Assembly (NCBI GenBank): GCA_021209875.1
Contig: JAGYVD010000003.1
Location: forward strand, 1,612,001-1,676,000
Source of the DNA: Rosellinia necatrix
Lineage: Eukaryota > Ascomycota > Sordariomycetes > Xylariales > Xylariaceae
Direction: 5' to 3'
Length of the DNA stretch: 64,000 nt
Shown here: positions 45,359 to 58,255 of the stretch, piece after piece
How the letters are laid out: each line of letters starts with the position of its first letter
Position numbering within the stretch: the first letter of the stretch is position 1
The notes under the pieces: model-generated
Seen by the model: the letters and a program-made list of their open reading frames with translations, nothing else
What the model was told of the DNA's origin: nothing
Database searches by the model: none
Made by a program: the position numbers and the translations under genes

Positions 45359-45520
45359 TATTACAGTTCATACTGCTAGTAGTTCCAGAAATAACTTATG
45401 TTATTATATAAAAAAAGAAAACTTTTTGTTTAATCAGTCGCCAGCTACTTGTTTTTTTTATATATAGTATTCTAGCTTGTGCTTTAATAAAGTTTTTAAG
45501 TTAAAACTAGTTTTATAATA
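45359..45520. repeat. Left LTR of element C
   Basis: Its outer half is fairly intact (CATACTGCTAGTAGTTCCAG) and its inner half is RIP-mutated. TCAGTCGCCAGCTACT is shared with the right LTR. Confidence 0.78.
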
Positions 45521-48500
45521 ATATTTTTTTTTTAAACTATAAATGTTTTTATTTATAAAATAAAGTTTTTAATAAATAGTAGCTAAATATTTTTTTAAAG
45601 TTTTAACGTTATAAAATAAATATTATATAATATGTTTTTTTTAAACTATTAAATAAACGTTTTTTTTATTTTTTTTTAAAAATAAATCTATAATAATATA
45701 AAGCTTATATGCTGTTTTTATAAAATAAATGCTATATAATATAATTTTTTTTAAACTATTAAATATATGCTTTTTTTATTTTTTTTTAAATATAAACTGC
45801 TAGCAATATAAAGCTTGCTTATTATTTTTAAATATAAAAATTTTTTTAATTTATTTATTTTTATTTATTTTTTAGTTTTTTAAAATTTTTTTTACTGTTT
45901 TATTTTTGTTTTATTTTTCTGCTTTTAAAAACTTTCTGTTTTATTTTTTTTTTTTTGTTTTTATTTTATTACTTTTTATATTTTTTATTATTTAGTTTTT
46001 ATAAAAAAACTTTTGTTTTTATTATTTATATATTTAAATATAAAAATATTAAAAAACAGCTCTATTATTTAAAAAGCAGCCAGGTTATATATCTGCTGTT
46101 TTTATTAATAAAAAACTATTAAATATTAATAATATATAAAATATAAAAATATTTATAAGCTTATAAATATATATTTATTTGTTGTTTTTTATTATTATAT
46201 TTTAAACTTTTTATTTTAAATATTAATTTATAGCTGTTAAATTATTTTAGTTATATTAAATAATACTGCTGATTTAATAATAATTTTTGTTTAATATAGC
46301 TATTTTTAGTTTTTTTAAAAAAAAAAAAGCCGCTAATAATAACGCGCTGCTGGACTAAAAATATAACTTTTTATTTAAGTTTTATTATTATTTTAATAAA
46401 TTATATATTAATTGAGTTTTTTTTAAAAATATAAAAAAAATGCTGCAAGCAGTATTTTTAGCTAGCGTTAAAAAACAAAAATAATATATTTTGTTTTTTT
46501 GCTTTTTTTATTATTTTTAATATATTTTTAATAGTTTTATAAATAAGCTTATAATATTTTTTTATTTTTATTATTAATTTATTTTTTGCTTAATTGTTTT
46601 TTATTATAAAAATATTGCTGCTATTACAGCTTAAAAAATAAACAGCTTTTTATTTTTTTAATAATATAAAAGCTGTTACTTAATAAATTGCTAAAAAATT
46701 TTTATAAACATTTTTATTATAAGCTTTTTATATTAGCTTTTTATAATAAATTAATATTAAACTATTAACTTTTAGTTTAAAATTATTAATAAAATATAAA
46801 CTAATAAGCTTAATAATATTATTATAATAAAAGCTTTGCAAAATTTTTTATTAAAATTTAATTATATTATTTTAGCGTTAATATTATTAAAACTAAATAA
46901 TATAAAAATTTTTAAACTTTTTTAAACTTTTAAATATATAAGTTTTAATTTTATTAATAATTATATTTATAGCTTTATTTTATTGTTATATTTTTACTAT
47001 TACGTTAGTTTTTTTAAAGTTTTTTAATATATAATATAGCTTTTAGTTTTTTTTATTAACTGTTTATTTTTAAATTTTTTAGTTTTTATTTATTTTTATA
47101 TTATATATTTTTAATAAAACTTATTAATAACGTTTTATTTATAGTTTATTTTATTATTATTTTTATAATAACTTTGTTTTACTTCTGCTGCAGCATATAA
47201 ATATTAGCGTTTTATTTTTTTTTTTTTTTTTTTATTAATTAATACTTTCTTTTATATAACCTATAAAATCAAGTATATACGTTTTTTTTTTTTAAAAGTA
47301 TAATTATATTTGCTTTTAAAGCTATTTTAAAAGCCTGGTTTTTTAGGTTTGCTTTATAAAACGCTTATAGTTTTATATTATATTTTTTAAGTTTTTGCTA
47401 GTTTTTATATTAATTTATAAAAGCTGGCTATTAAATCTTATAAATTAGCTTTTAAATAGTTAACGTTTTAAATTTAAAACAGCTTTAAATAGCTATTTTA
47501 TTTTTTTGTTATTTTTTTTAATAAAATAACATTATTTGTTTTATTATTATATTATTTATTAATTAAATTTTGTTTTTTAGCTTAAATTATATAAGCTGTA
47601 ACAGCAAAATATAAAAATAAAGAAAATATTATATTGTTTTAAAACTATATAGCTATTAATTATTAATAAATTTTAATTATTTCGAAAAAATTAATTTATT
47701 TATTTATTAGTTTTAAAAAAGTTATATTATTTATATATTTTTAATATTAATTTATATTTTATTTCTAGCTTTATAAGTTAAAATATTTAAATAATATATA
47801 TTTATTAAACGAATATATAAGTTTTAAGCTTTATTTATAAATATTTTAGTTTTTTATTATTTTTAAATTTTATTAATTATATTTTCTGCTGCTAAAAACT
47901 TGTTTAATTAAATCTTTGTTTTATACTTAGTAAAGTTTTTAAAAGTTTTATGTTTATTAAAAAATGCTAGCTATAATTAGCAAAAAATAAATTAAATCTA
48001 GTTATTTTTAAAGTTTAATTATTTGTTGCAAATTTATTAAATAATAGCTAGTTTATTTAATTGTTTTAATAATAATTATAATATGTTTAAAAGTATTGTT
48101 TTATTATAACGTTAATTATTTTTGTTTAGCTGTTAATTTTAAATAATACGCTGTTAATATTTTAAGCTATATGCTTAGTTTATAATTTAATTTTTTTAAA
48201 ATATAAATATAAATTAAAATTTTTGTTTAAAATTATAATTTTTAAAGCTTTATATAGCCAGAATATTTTTAATATAAAAACGTTTATAAATATAATTGTT
48301 TTTATATTTAAAACAGCTATAAAATATTTTATTTTAATAAGTTTATTTATTACTACTAATATATGCTAATATTTTATTTTGTTTTATTAATAAGTTAATA
48401 ATAACTTAATATAATTTATTAATATATTTGTTTATAGTTTAAAAATATTAATAAAAGTTTTAAAACTTTATTAATATTATTTAAAAGTTTTAATTTTTAA

Positions 48501-51500
48501 TAAAAATAACAGCTTTTAATAAATATAACTACGTTTTATAATATATTAAACTAAATATATGTTTTTTAAAACAAGTTTTATATTTTAAACTTATTAAAAT
48601 AACCTGCTAGCGCTACAATATAAATTTAATTAATAATTTTAGTTTATACTGCTTTATAGTTTAAAATAAAAACCTAGTTTTTTATATATATACGTTTTTT
48701 TTTTATTTTATAGTCTGCTAAAGCTATTTAAAATTTTTTTTTTAAGTAATAAAATAAAAAGCAAGCTTATAATAATTTAATAGCTTTTATAATTTTATAA
48801 GCTGTTTAAAAATATTTATAAGCTTTATTTATTAATATATTTGTTGTTTTTTTGCTAATAAATATATATAGTTTTATAAAAAGCTTAGTTTTTTTTTTTA
48901 TTTATTTTTTAAAAGTAATATTTATTATCGGTTTATAAGCTGGTTATTTTTAAATCTGTTTTTTTTTGCTAGTTAATCGTTTAGTTTTTAAAATAAAATA
49001 TTAAAAATAGTGGCTTTATAGCCAGGTTTATATATGATTTAAAACTTAAAATTATTAAAAAATTCCGACTAATAAATTTATTTATAATTTAAAAGCTTTA
49101 TAGTAGTAAAATATTAAAAGTTTTTATAATTTATAACTATTTTTATTATATTTTTATAGCTTTATAATTTTAATTGTTATTTTTAAAAGCTTTTATAATA
49201 ATAAATAGTTTTTATTATAAATTTTATAATTATATTTTATAAAAATATGTTTTATTAAAAAAACAACGAAATATTATTTTTTATTTATCTGTTTTAATAT
49301 AAAACTTTTTTAATGCTTAATTTAAAGCATTTATTTTATAATAGTTTTATATATTAAGTTATAATAAACTAAAACAAATGTTTTTATAAAACTTTTTTTT
49401 AATTTTTTAAACGTTATTATTTTATCTGCTAATAACAAGCCTGGCTAGCTGTACCTGCTTATTAATTTTATTAAAAACAAGCGATTAAAAAAGCTTTAAA
49501 TAAAATAGCTGTAATAATTTATAAAACTAATAAACTATTATAAATTTTTAATGTTTATAATAATTTTTATTTTTAATTGCCTATATTTTTATTAAATTTA
49601 TATTAATTTTATTTATAAATATTATAAAGCTAAAATATTTTGTTTAAATAATATTAATTTTATATTTAGTAATATTTATAATAAGTTCTGTTTTAATTAA
49701 TTTTATAAATATATTACGCCCGTATTATTTATGTTTTTTATAAATTGCTATAAATTAATATATTATTTAAATATATAACAGCATATTTATTTAATATATT
49801 AAAAATACGCTGTTTATATAATATTAAAACAAGTTAAAAGTTTTATTATATTAAAATTAACTATTAAATATTTAAATAAACCTAGCTTAATAATAAACGT
49901 TGTTTTTTATTTATTGCTAAAAACAATTTAAAAATAATTAAACGCTGCTATAATATTTAATTTTATATAAACTTTAGTTTTATATAATATATCTAAGGTT
50001 TTTATATTAAAAAATTAAATAGCAATTTTTAATTATAATATTATTTAATTTTTATAGTTTATATAAACTTTAATACTTTTTTAAGTTTTTAGCTAGTAAT
50101 ATAAACACAGCCGCTAATAAGTTATTTAGCTTAATAAATTTTTTATTAAATATTTATTTAAATATTTTTATATAATAAATAATTTTTGTTATAATATTAG
50201 CTCTTTTAATAGTTTAATAATATTATCTTAAGCATTAAATTTATTTTATAATTAAAAATCTATATAATAATAGTTTTTCTATATTTATTAATAAAAAACA
50301 TTAATAAAATCGGAATATTTTTTAATAGTTTAATATAAATTTTATTTTTAATTATAAGTTTTTTTTTTAAATATTTTTATATATATTTTTTTTTATTTTT
50401 TAAGCTATAATGTTTTTATATTTAGTTATAATAGCTTTTAAGTCGCTTTAGTATTGCTGTTTTTTTAGCGAGGTTTTTTTTTTATAAAAATATATCGGAT
50501 TATTTTTAAAAATATATTCGTTATTAATACGTCCGTTAAATATTATATTTTATTACTTTTTTTTAACTTTTATTGCTTATATTATATTTATAACTTTAAT
50601 AAACTTTTTATTATTATATACTTAATTTAAATGTTTAATATTTTATATAACAGCAGAAAATTAAAAATATTAAAAATTATATAATTTCTGGTTTAATAGC
50701 TGTTTATTTTTTATTAATAGCTTTTTAAATATAATATATTAAATTTAAACTTTTATATTTTTGTTATTTTTTACTTTTAATTTATAAAAATTTTTTATTT
50801 AATTAATATTAAAATTATATTAGCGCAGCTATAGCAACTTTAATATAACATTTAAGCTTAATAAAAGCCATATATATAATAAATTTTTTTAATATATTTA
50901 GCTAATATATATTTTATTTTATAATATTTAATTATTATTTCTGCTAACGTTTTATTTATAAATTAAAACAGTTTTAATTATAAAGCTTAAATTAAAAAAA
51001 AATTATATAATAACGTAAAGTTTATATTAATAAAGCTAAATAAAAAACATTTTAAATTAATAAATATTTTAAATAAAATTAGCTTTTAATCGCTATATTA
51101 TATATTAGTTTTAAAACTTAAAAATATATTAAATTTTATTGTTTTTATATATAAGTTTTTAATTTTTGCTTTTATATATTTTTTTTTTTGCTTTTAGCTG
51201 CGTTTTTTATTAAAGCTTATTTGTTTTTTAAACCAACCGGGCCTTTGTTTCCTTAAATAACGCTTTTTAATCAGGACTTTTTTACTAGCTTATAAAAACA
51301 GGCCTATATATAATAGCTAGTTTTTTTATAATATTTATAAAGCTTTTTTAGTTTTATTTTATTTTTTTGTTTTTATAATAAGCTTTTTAAATAAAACTTT
51401 TGATTTTGCTTAAGTTTATTAAATTATTTTTATATATAATATTATTTTATTATTAATTTACTAATATAAAAAAATATTATATTGCAGAACTTTTATCTGC

Positions 51501-52554
51501 TATATTATTAAATAGCTTTTAAAAGTTTAATTTTTAATTTATTTTATTTAATATTAATTAGTTTATTTATAATATTAAAACATTTTAAAGCTTTATATTT
51601 CTTTTAAATTTTAATATTTTAATTTGCTGCTTTTAAACTTTTTATTTTTGTTTGCTAATTAAATAAACTTAAAAATAAAATTAATAAATAAAAGCAATCT
51701 TTATATAAATCGCTTAAAATTTTTAATTATTTTAATATATATGTTTATTATAATATAAACAGTATTAAATATATATAATACTGCTTTATAATCGGTTTAA
51801 ATTAATAACTATTTTATTATATCGTTTAAATTATTAATTATTATTTTTATTTAAGTTTAAATATAAACATATATTATTTTTTAAATTATAAACATATATA
51901 TAATATTTTATTAAACAAAATAAAAATATATTTTAATTAAACGTTAGTTTAATATATATTAACGATCGTTAATTAATATATTTAACTTGTTATTTAAATA
52001 AGTTAATTTTTAACTTGTTAAAAAATAATAGCTTGCTAACTTAAAATTAATATAATATTATTTTAACGCTTGTTAGCTATAAATTTTATAATAATATAAC
52101 GTTAATTTAAAAGTTTAATTATATAATTACGTTAGTTTAATATTTAATCTATTTTATTAACGCGTTATTAAATTATTGCTATTAGTTTATATTTTTTATA
52201 ATCAGGTTAATAATTTTAGTTTTTAAAAACTAAAGTATTATTTTTAGTTAAACTTACACGTTTTAATTAAAACTAAAATAATTTATTAAAACTTTTATTA
52301 ATATAGCGTTATTAATGTTTTATTATAAGTTTAAAAATTTTATAACAAAATAAATATAATATATTTTAAAAAACTAATATATTAATAAATATTAAATTAA
52401 AGCTTGACTTTAATAATAATATAACGTTAATAAAACAATAAGCTATAAATAAAAAGCAGGTTTTAAAGCTTAAATATAATTTATAACAATTTATTTAATT
52501 TAAAATAATAATATAGCTAAAGTTTTATAAATTTTATAAATAAATATATTAAAC
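45521..52554. other. Interior of element C, no readable gene
   Basis: About 7 kb of A/T sequence with residual AGCT/GCTG sites. A less mutated patch lies at 51,225-51,310 (AACCAACCGGGCCTTTG). No domain could be assigned on either strand. Confidence 0.55.
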
Positions 52555-52715
52555 TGTTATAATTTATACTACTAATAGTTCTAAAAATAATTTATATTAT
52601 TACACAAAAAAAAAAACTTCTCGCTTAATCAGTCGCCAGCTACTCGCTTTTTTTATATACAGTATTCTGGCCCGTGCCCTAGTAAGGTCCTTAGGTTAGA
52701 ACTAGTTCTGTGACA
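52555..52715. repeat. Right LTR of element C, outer half not RIP-mutated
   Basis: Starts TGTTATAATTTATACTAC (mutated) and becomes normal from about 52,620 to its end at TGTGACA. Direct repeat of 45,359-45,520. Confidence 0.8.
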
Positions 52716-52720
52716 CTAAC

Positions 52721-53216
52721 ATTCCAGACGATTCTGGAAGTCAACATTCCTGACAAAGCTGTTACTAGATGAGGAAAGGATTCGCACAGGACAATATGTA
52801 TATAGAGAGACACTGTCTCGCTGTATCTAGTTCTCTCTTCTCTTTCTCTCCTTAGTCTTGATATTCTCGTCAATAGAGTATTAGCTGCTGCTGCCGGCTT
52901 TGTCCCAGCTTCTCAGTACGCTCGCCGTGACGAAAGGGCGATATTTTTAGATTAGATTCTACTAACCTAAATTGGAAATTAAACCTATCTATTTCGAGCC
53001 TAGGAAAACTATTCTTTTCTAAGGCACATATGAGGCTTAACACGTCCGCGTTTCGTCCAACTTATACGTAATAGCTCCTATCAGATATAAGGGGTATAAG
53101 CTTATCCGGTATATTAACTAAAGGGGTATCCAAGAACGGACCTATGTTAGGATAACAAGGGGCCCCTATACATTTCTACCTACAAACGCGGTTAATACTA
53201 GAAGACCTAAAGGAAC
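52721..53216. other. Host remnant between two LTR elements, no gene
   Basis: Normal-composition DNA with pyrimidine-rich TTCTCTCTTCTC stretches and no open frame with a motif. It is the continuation of the host sequence left of 45,359, split by element C. Confidence 0.5.
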
Positions 53217-53458
53217 TGTTAGAGTAGGCAAGGGGTGCCAGGCTTGGCACTACCAGTTGCCCCACTGTAAAATTAGATAAGGTGGCCCAGGCCACCTGGG
53301 CTAGGCCTATCCACTTATCTGTACTAGTAGGTGGAATTCTAGGACTGCACTTAGAATTCTACTATCTTGATTATTTAAATATATTTAATATTATAATACA
53401 GACGGGTATATTATAAATATAGCTATTTATAGCTTTATACCTCTGACCAGACTTCTTA
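53217..53458 (+). repeat. LTR of family S1, 3' half RIP-mutated
   Basis: Starts TGTTAGAGTAGGC like the reverse complement of 22,206-22,459 and keeps high identity for about 140 bp (GGGGTGCCAGGCTTGGCAC, GGCCACCTGGGC). It then continues with C-to-T/G-to-A changes to GACCAGACTTCTTA. The flanking 5-mers (GGAAC, AATTA) do not match, so this is not a simple solo LTR with duplication. Confidence 0.68.
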
Positions 53459-55732
53459 AATTAATGCTTTTGTAACGATCGCACAAAAAGTACTTTTTTA
53501 AGCGGCTTTTATGAACTATTTATTTAGGTCTTGCGGTTAAGAACAGCTTTTTTGTTTTACGGCAGTTTATACTGCGCGGCCAAATATAAAAGAACTAGTA
53601 GAATTAGCTGCAAATAGCGCTATTGTATTAACTAACTAAATCTTTAATTAATTAACTAATTAATTAGAGCTTTAGATTTATTAATTCCAGCTAGTTTTAC
53701 TGATTTTATTATTTTTAGCGTTTTTAGCCAGGTCTGTTAATTTTGGCTAATTTAAATAAGCTATTAATTTTATTAACTTTAGCTTTAGCTAACCTAGTTT
53801 ATTTTAGCCTAGCTTATTTAGTTAACTAAGCTTATTTAGCCGATTAAGCTAACTTAGCTTAATTTAGCTTAGCTTAGCTTAGCTTAACCGGCCGGCCAGC
53901 CGGCCAGCTAAACAAAGTTATAGCTTTTATTAATTATTAAACAAAAGCGGTTTTAATAAACAATATATAGAAAAATATAAGTACGTTATAATAACATATT
54001 AATGGTTTAAATAACAAACATAATAAATGTGCTATAAATATTATTATATTAAAAATATTGTATATTAAATTAAAAGCTGCAAGTAAATTTTTTAATTTGA
54101 AAATAAATGCTTTAAATATAAAACTAAGCTTTTTAAAATTAAAAATAAACTTTTTTGCATTAATTATAAGCTTTATAAATAACCGCTTAAATTTATTAAT
54201 TAGTTATATATAAAATAGCAGTAGTTTTAAAAACTAAACAATCAATTAAATTAAAACAGGCTAAGCTAACAAGTTTAAAATTAACAACTTTATTAAAGCT
54301 AATAACTCTGCTAAAGCTAACAATAATAATAACAGCTTAAAAATTCTACTTATAAAGCTTTTAGCTATTAAAAATATTAATGTTAGCCTTTTTTTTATAA
54401 ATACTGCAGTTTTTTTAGTTAATCTAGCTATATATTATAAACTAGTTATATATTTAATTATTAATATATCTATATATTTTCTTTATAATTTTTTTAATTA
54501 AACCTATTTTTATAATTTAATACAGCTAGTTAACTTAGTTAATTACACTAATCTGGCTCATTAAATATTTAGCTATTTTAACGATCTAGCCTATTAAGCC
54601 AGTCGTTTTAATCTAGCTAATTAGACTAGCTAATTTAATCTAGTTAACTAGGCCGTAGCTAACTAAAGCTTTAGATGTACAGCTTGTTCAAAAGCTTTAA
54701 ATATAAACTATTTTAACTGTAGTTACTTCGACCTAGCAGATATTAAAATAATAGCTGCTAGAAATAATATTATTTACATAAATATTTAGTTGTTTATAAA
54801 TAAACTGCAGGCTTTAATTGAAAAACTATATTTTTTTAGCTAAACTTTTAGTTAAATTAATTGTTTATTACATAGCTAACCTTTAAAATAATAAAACTAT
54901 GAATTCCTAGCTAATTAACAGTATATTCTTTTATAAAGCCGGCTTAAATAAAATTATTGCAGATTTAAAAAACAGTTTTAAAATATAGCTTAAATATATT
55001 ACGTGTTTATTTATAACTGGCAACCTGTTTTTATATAATATAACTAAAAATAAGCATGCAATATTTTAATTTATATAACAGAAGTTATAATATACGCGGG
55101 CTAACAGAACGTTTAAAAAAGATAATTCTAATTAGCTCAAAGTTATAATAATTATTTAAAACTGATATAATAAGCTTATTTTTAATTATATAAAAAAGCT
55201 AAAAGCTAAAAAAACTTTAAAAATTTATATAAAAAAATCGAACAAGCTTATAGTAAGTTTAAACAGAAAACTAAACATTTTTATAGTTTTAATTTTAGTT
55301 TTAGCTGTAGCTTTAGCTTAATTAAATAAAAGTCTTAATAACAACTATATAAACAAAATAACTTGTAAAATATTAAAAGCTTTAATTATATTAATAAAGC
55401 CAGCATGTTTATTAGTTTTAATACGTGTAGCTAAAACTATAAAAAAACTAAAAGCAGTTATAACTACAGCTGTTGCTAAACCGGCAAAATTGTTAAATAA
55501 AAAAATAATTAATTAGCATGCTAGCTAAATAACAGCTTGTTTTTTATTATATTTTTATATAAATTAGCACTTAAAAAAGCGTAATGCTATATTAAAGCTT
55601 TAAAACTAAATAAAAGGCTTAGAACTAAATAAAAAGCTTAGATTAAACTAATAAAATTTTAAAGAATTAATTATCCAGCCCTTGCTAAATAGTTGCTAAA
55701 GGCAGCAACTGCTTTTTAAACGCCTGGCATTT
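53459..55732. other. Moderately AT-rich repeat DNA with TTAA/CTAG-rich patches, no gene
   Basis: Between two S1-type LTR starts. It includes a TTAATTAACTAATTAATTA patch (about 53,640), an AGCTTA-rich run (53,800-53,885) leading into CCGGCCGGCCAGCCGGCC (about 53,887-53,906), and a second CTAG/TTAA-rich patch at 54,520-54,690. No reading frame survives. It may be the interior of a short S1 element. Confidence 0.45.
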
Positions 55733-55870
55733 TATTACAGTAGGCAAGTGGTGCCAGGCTTGACACTACTAGTTGCCCCACTGTAAGATTAGATAAGGTG
55801 GCCCAGGCCACCTGGGCTAGGCCTAGCCTAGCCGGCCTAGCCTAGGGTAGGTCCTTCAGACACCCCCTAC
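55733..55870 (+). repeat. Partial or variant LTR of family S1
   Basis: Begins TATTACAGTAGGCAAG (TG changed to TA relative to TGTTAGAG) and matches the other S1 copies for about 95 bp. It then has a different end with CCTAGCCTAGCCGGCCTAGC repeats and a CAGACA/TGTCTG hairpin. Confidence 0.55.
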
Positions 55871-56494
55871 ATGTCTGTATTAAAACTAGATTATATTTTA
55901 AACATATAAAAATTTATAAAAGGTTTTTTTGTTATAATAATAATAAAGTTTTAAGTTTATATAATGTTTTATTAAACAAAAAAATTATATTTTTTCAATA
56001 ATAATTATATTATATATATATAAATATTTTGTTTTAAATCAAAATATGTATAAAAATATTTATAACGTTATATTATATTATTTTAAAATTAAATTTAACT
56101 GTTATAATTATTAACATTTAAAAGAATTCTTTTATAAAAATAGCTAGATATATTTATTTAAACAATAGTTTTTTTGGCTAAATGCTTTTTATAACTAGTT
56201 ATATTTTATATTTAATAAATTCATTTAAATTTATTAAACTTATAAATATATATTTATTTATAATTTAAAGTTTTATATTTTTATATAAAGTTTTTTTTAA
56301 ATTTTTATTTATAAATATATTTTATAATAATTTTTTCAATAATCTTTTAAGTGTGTTTTTAAAAAATATTTTATTTAATAATTAGCAAATTTGTTATGCC
56401 TTTTAAAATATTTTTTAAAAACTTTTTATATAATTTTTTTTTAAAACTTGTTCAATATTCGCTTGATTTAAAATATATAATTTTAATAAGACAG
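55871..56494. other. AT-rich gap, no gene
   Basis: RIP-type A/T sequence between the S1 fragment and the gypsy terminal repeat. Nothing recognisable. Confidence 0.5.
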
Positions 56495-56620
56495 TAGTAT
56501 AGTTTACTAGGGGTAGTGTAGTTAAGTTTATAAAAATATGATATAGAATTAAAAAAAGAAGGGCTTTTAGTCCTATAAGGACTAGAAGCCTTAAGCTAGC
56601 TGCGCTAGTTAAATAAAAAG
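56495..56620 (-). repeat. Gypsy terminal repeat, inverted, with internal deletion
   Basis: Same orientation and order as 19,515-19,676: TAGTATAGTTTACTAGGGG, the CTTTTAGTCC...GGACTAGAAG hairpin, then GCTAGCTGCGCTAG. About 36 bp are missing between the two hairpins. A T-run follows. Confidence 0.7.
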
Positions 56621-57705
56621 CTTTTTTTTTCTAACTATATTAAGTGCTAGGGCTATGATATGCGCGCGTAGAGGGAGCGCTTACATAAGCCCCTCGCTTG
56701 GGGTGCTGTGGCTCGCGGCCACACGCACCACCTAATTGGGCCTAGCCGCATGTATGTGGGCCCTAGCCCACACCTAGGTAGAAGTTTAGCTTAGCCTAGA
56801 TTTGCTAGTCCTTCATCTTTTATAATATATATTTTACACCCCCCATGGTGCACCTCTCAGGCTATAAGAAAACGTTATTATTTTTAATAACTGTATAATT
56901 TTGTTTTATTGTTTATAAAGTTAGCTAATGGCTTTTTTTAATTTTTTTAGCCAAGGTTTATTTTTTTTGAATTTTAATACTTTTAAAATAGTTTTTTAAT
57001 ACTACATAGTTACTATTTTAATTATTATTAGTTGTTTTTATAACTATGTTTTATTTATTTAAAAAAATAACTAAATCTGTTGTTAATACAGTTTCTTTAA
57101 TACTTAAAAATTATTTTAATTTAAAATAAGTTATTTTTTTTTAACAGTAGTTTTTTAAAAACTAGGCTTAATGCCAGTATTTTTTATTAAAAAAACTTTT
57201 ACTTGTTTTTTTAAGTAATAAATATACAACTAAAATAATAAAATAAATATTAAAAGTTTTAAACAATTTTAATTGATAAGCTAATGGATTAACTTTTTTT
57301 GCATTTTTTATAGTTTTATATGTTATTAAAAATATTTTTTAAACATGTTTTTAACCAAGAAAATATTTTAAATAAAGTTTTAAATATATTATATTTTATA
57401 TATTAAACTTTTTAATTGATATTTATTATTATAATGTTATTTTATATATACTGTTATAAAATTTATAGCTAATTTTATATTTTTATAACAATATTTTTAT
57501 TAATTATATTTATTCTTATATTAATAAAAATATTATTTAATTTAAATAGTTAAAATTTAAAAAGCTGTTTTAAGCTAATAATTTAAGAAGTTTTAAATAT
57601 ATTTTATTTAAGTTTGATTATAAAAATAATCATATATTTATTTAATTATAGCTTAAATATATATATATAGAATATTAAATAATAATTTTAATTATTAAAT
57701 TTTTT
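56621..57705 (-). mobile_element. 3' part of gypsy element, minus strand, with solo LTR inside
   Basis: Reverse-complement collinear with the + strand copy from about 5,478 down to about 4,590, so it includes the chromodomain and most of the integrase core end. It is interrupted by the 204-bp insertion at 56,656-56,859. It ends where the dispersed repeat of 57,730 starts. RIP-mutated throughout. Confidence 0.7.
56656..56859. repeat. Solo LTR (family S2) with GGCTA target duplication
   Basis: A 204-bp GC-normal insertion that splits gypsy sequence otherwise continuous with the 5.4-kb and 19.7-kb copies. Ends are TGATATGCGCGCG and CACCTCTCA; GGCTA is present on both sides (56,651-56,655 and 56,860-56,864). 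An AT-rich TATA-like segment (about 56,820-56,835) precedes the end. It shares no obvious similarity with family S1. No RIP-type decay is visible. Confidence 0.8.
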
Positions 57706-57729
57706 TATTGCAATAAATTATTATCAATA

Positions 57730-58255
57730 TCACTAATAAAGCAAACAGCGCAGTATAAATAGCATGTATTCTAGAGGGGAGCATGAGCTTAATATAAGTT
57801 GCTTTTAATATAAAGCCGCTGCTAAAAGTGTAGTAAACATATGTTTATTTTTTAATATTAAATTTAGTATGTAGTAAGGCTTAAAAAGCTAGCTAAAAAA
57901 ATGTTTTATATTATATATATTATTTATTAATTAAAAAAACATAATTTTGTTTTAATAGCTTATGGCTATTAAATAATAAATAAAATAAATTTAAAGCTAT
58001 TTTAAGATTAGTTTATTTAAAAATTAAAGTTATAAAAAAAGGTTAATTAATAAAGCTTTAATTTTAATACAACTTAATTATTTATATTATTAATAAAATA
58101 TATAGCATAATATAAATAATATAAATTTTGAAAAAAAAAGGTTTAATGTAAATTATTTTTAATAAAAGCTGCAGCTAAAAATATAATAAATATATGTTTA
58201 TTTTTAATATTAAACTTAATATATAGTTAAGTTTAAAAGATAGCTAAAAACAGTT
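57730..58255. repeat. RIP-mutated copies of the 11.5-kb dispersed repeat
   Basis: 57,730-58,082 aligns along its whole length with 11,461-11,825 (for example GCATGTATTCTAGAGGGGA against GCATGTATTCTGGGGGGGA). A second partial copy follows at 58,096-58,255. Differences are nearly all C-to-T or G-to-A on this strand. Confidence 0.7.

Larger units (their letters stand above)
45359..52715 (-). mobile_element. Complete LTR retrotransposon (element C), RIP-degraded, with target duplication
   Basis: Direct repeats of about 161 bp (45,359-45,520 and 52,555-52,715) bound about 7.0 kb of RIP-mutated DNA. The right repeat begins TGTTATAA and ends TGTGACA; the left begins TATTACAG, the TG changed to TA. 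Flanks are CTAAT (45,354-45,358) and CTAAC (52,716-52,720), a 5-bp duplication with one C/T difference. The minus orientation is suggested by a TGTATATAAAA TATA-like motif and an A-rich tract next to the left LTR on that strand. The interior reads as lysine-rich on the minus strand near 45.85-46.0 kb, but no pol domain is recognised. Confidence 0.78.
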
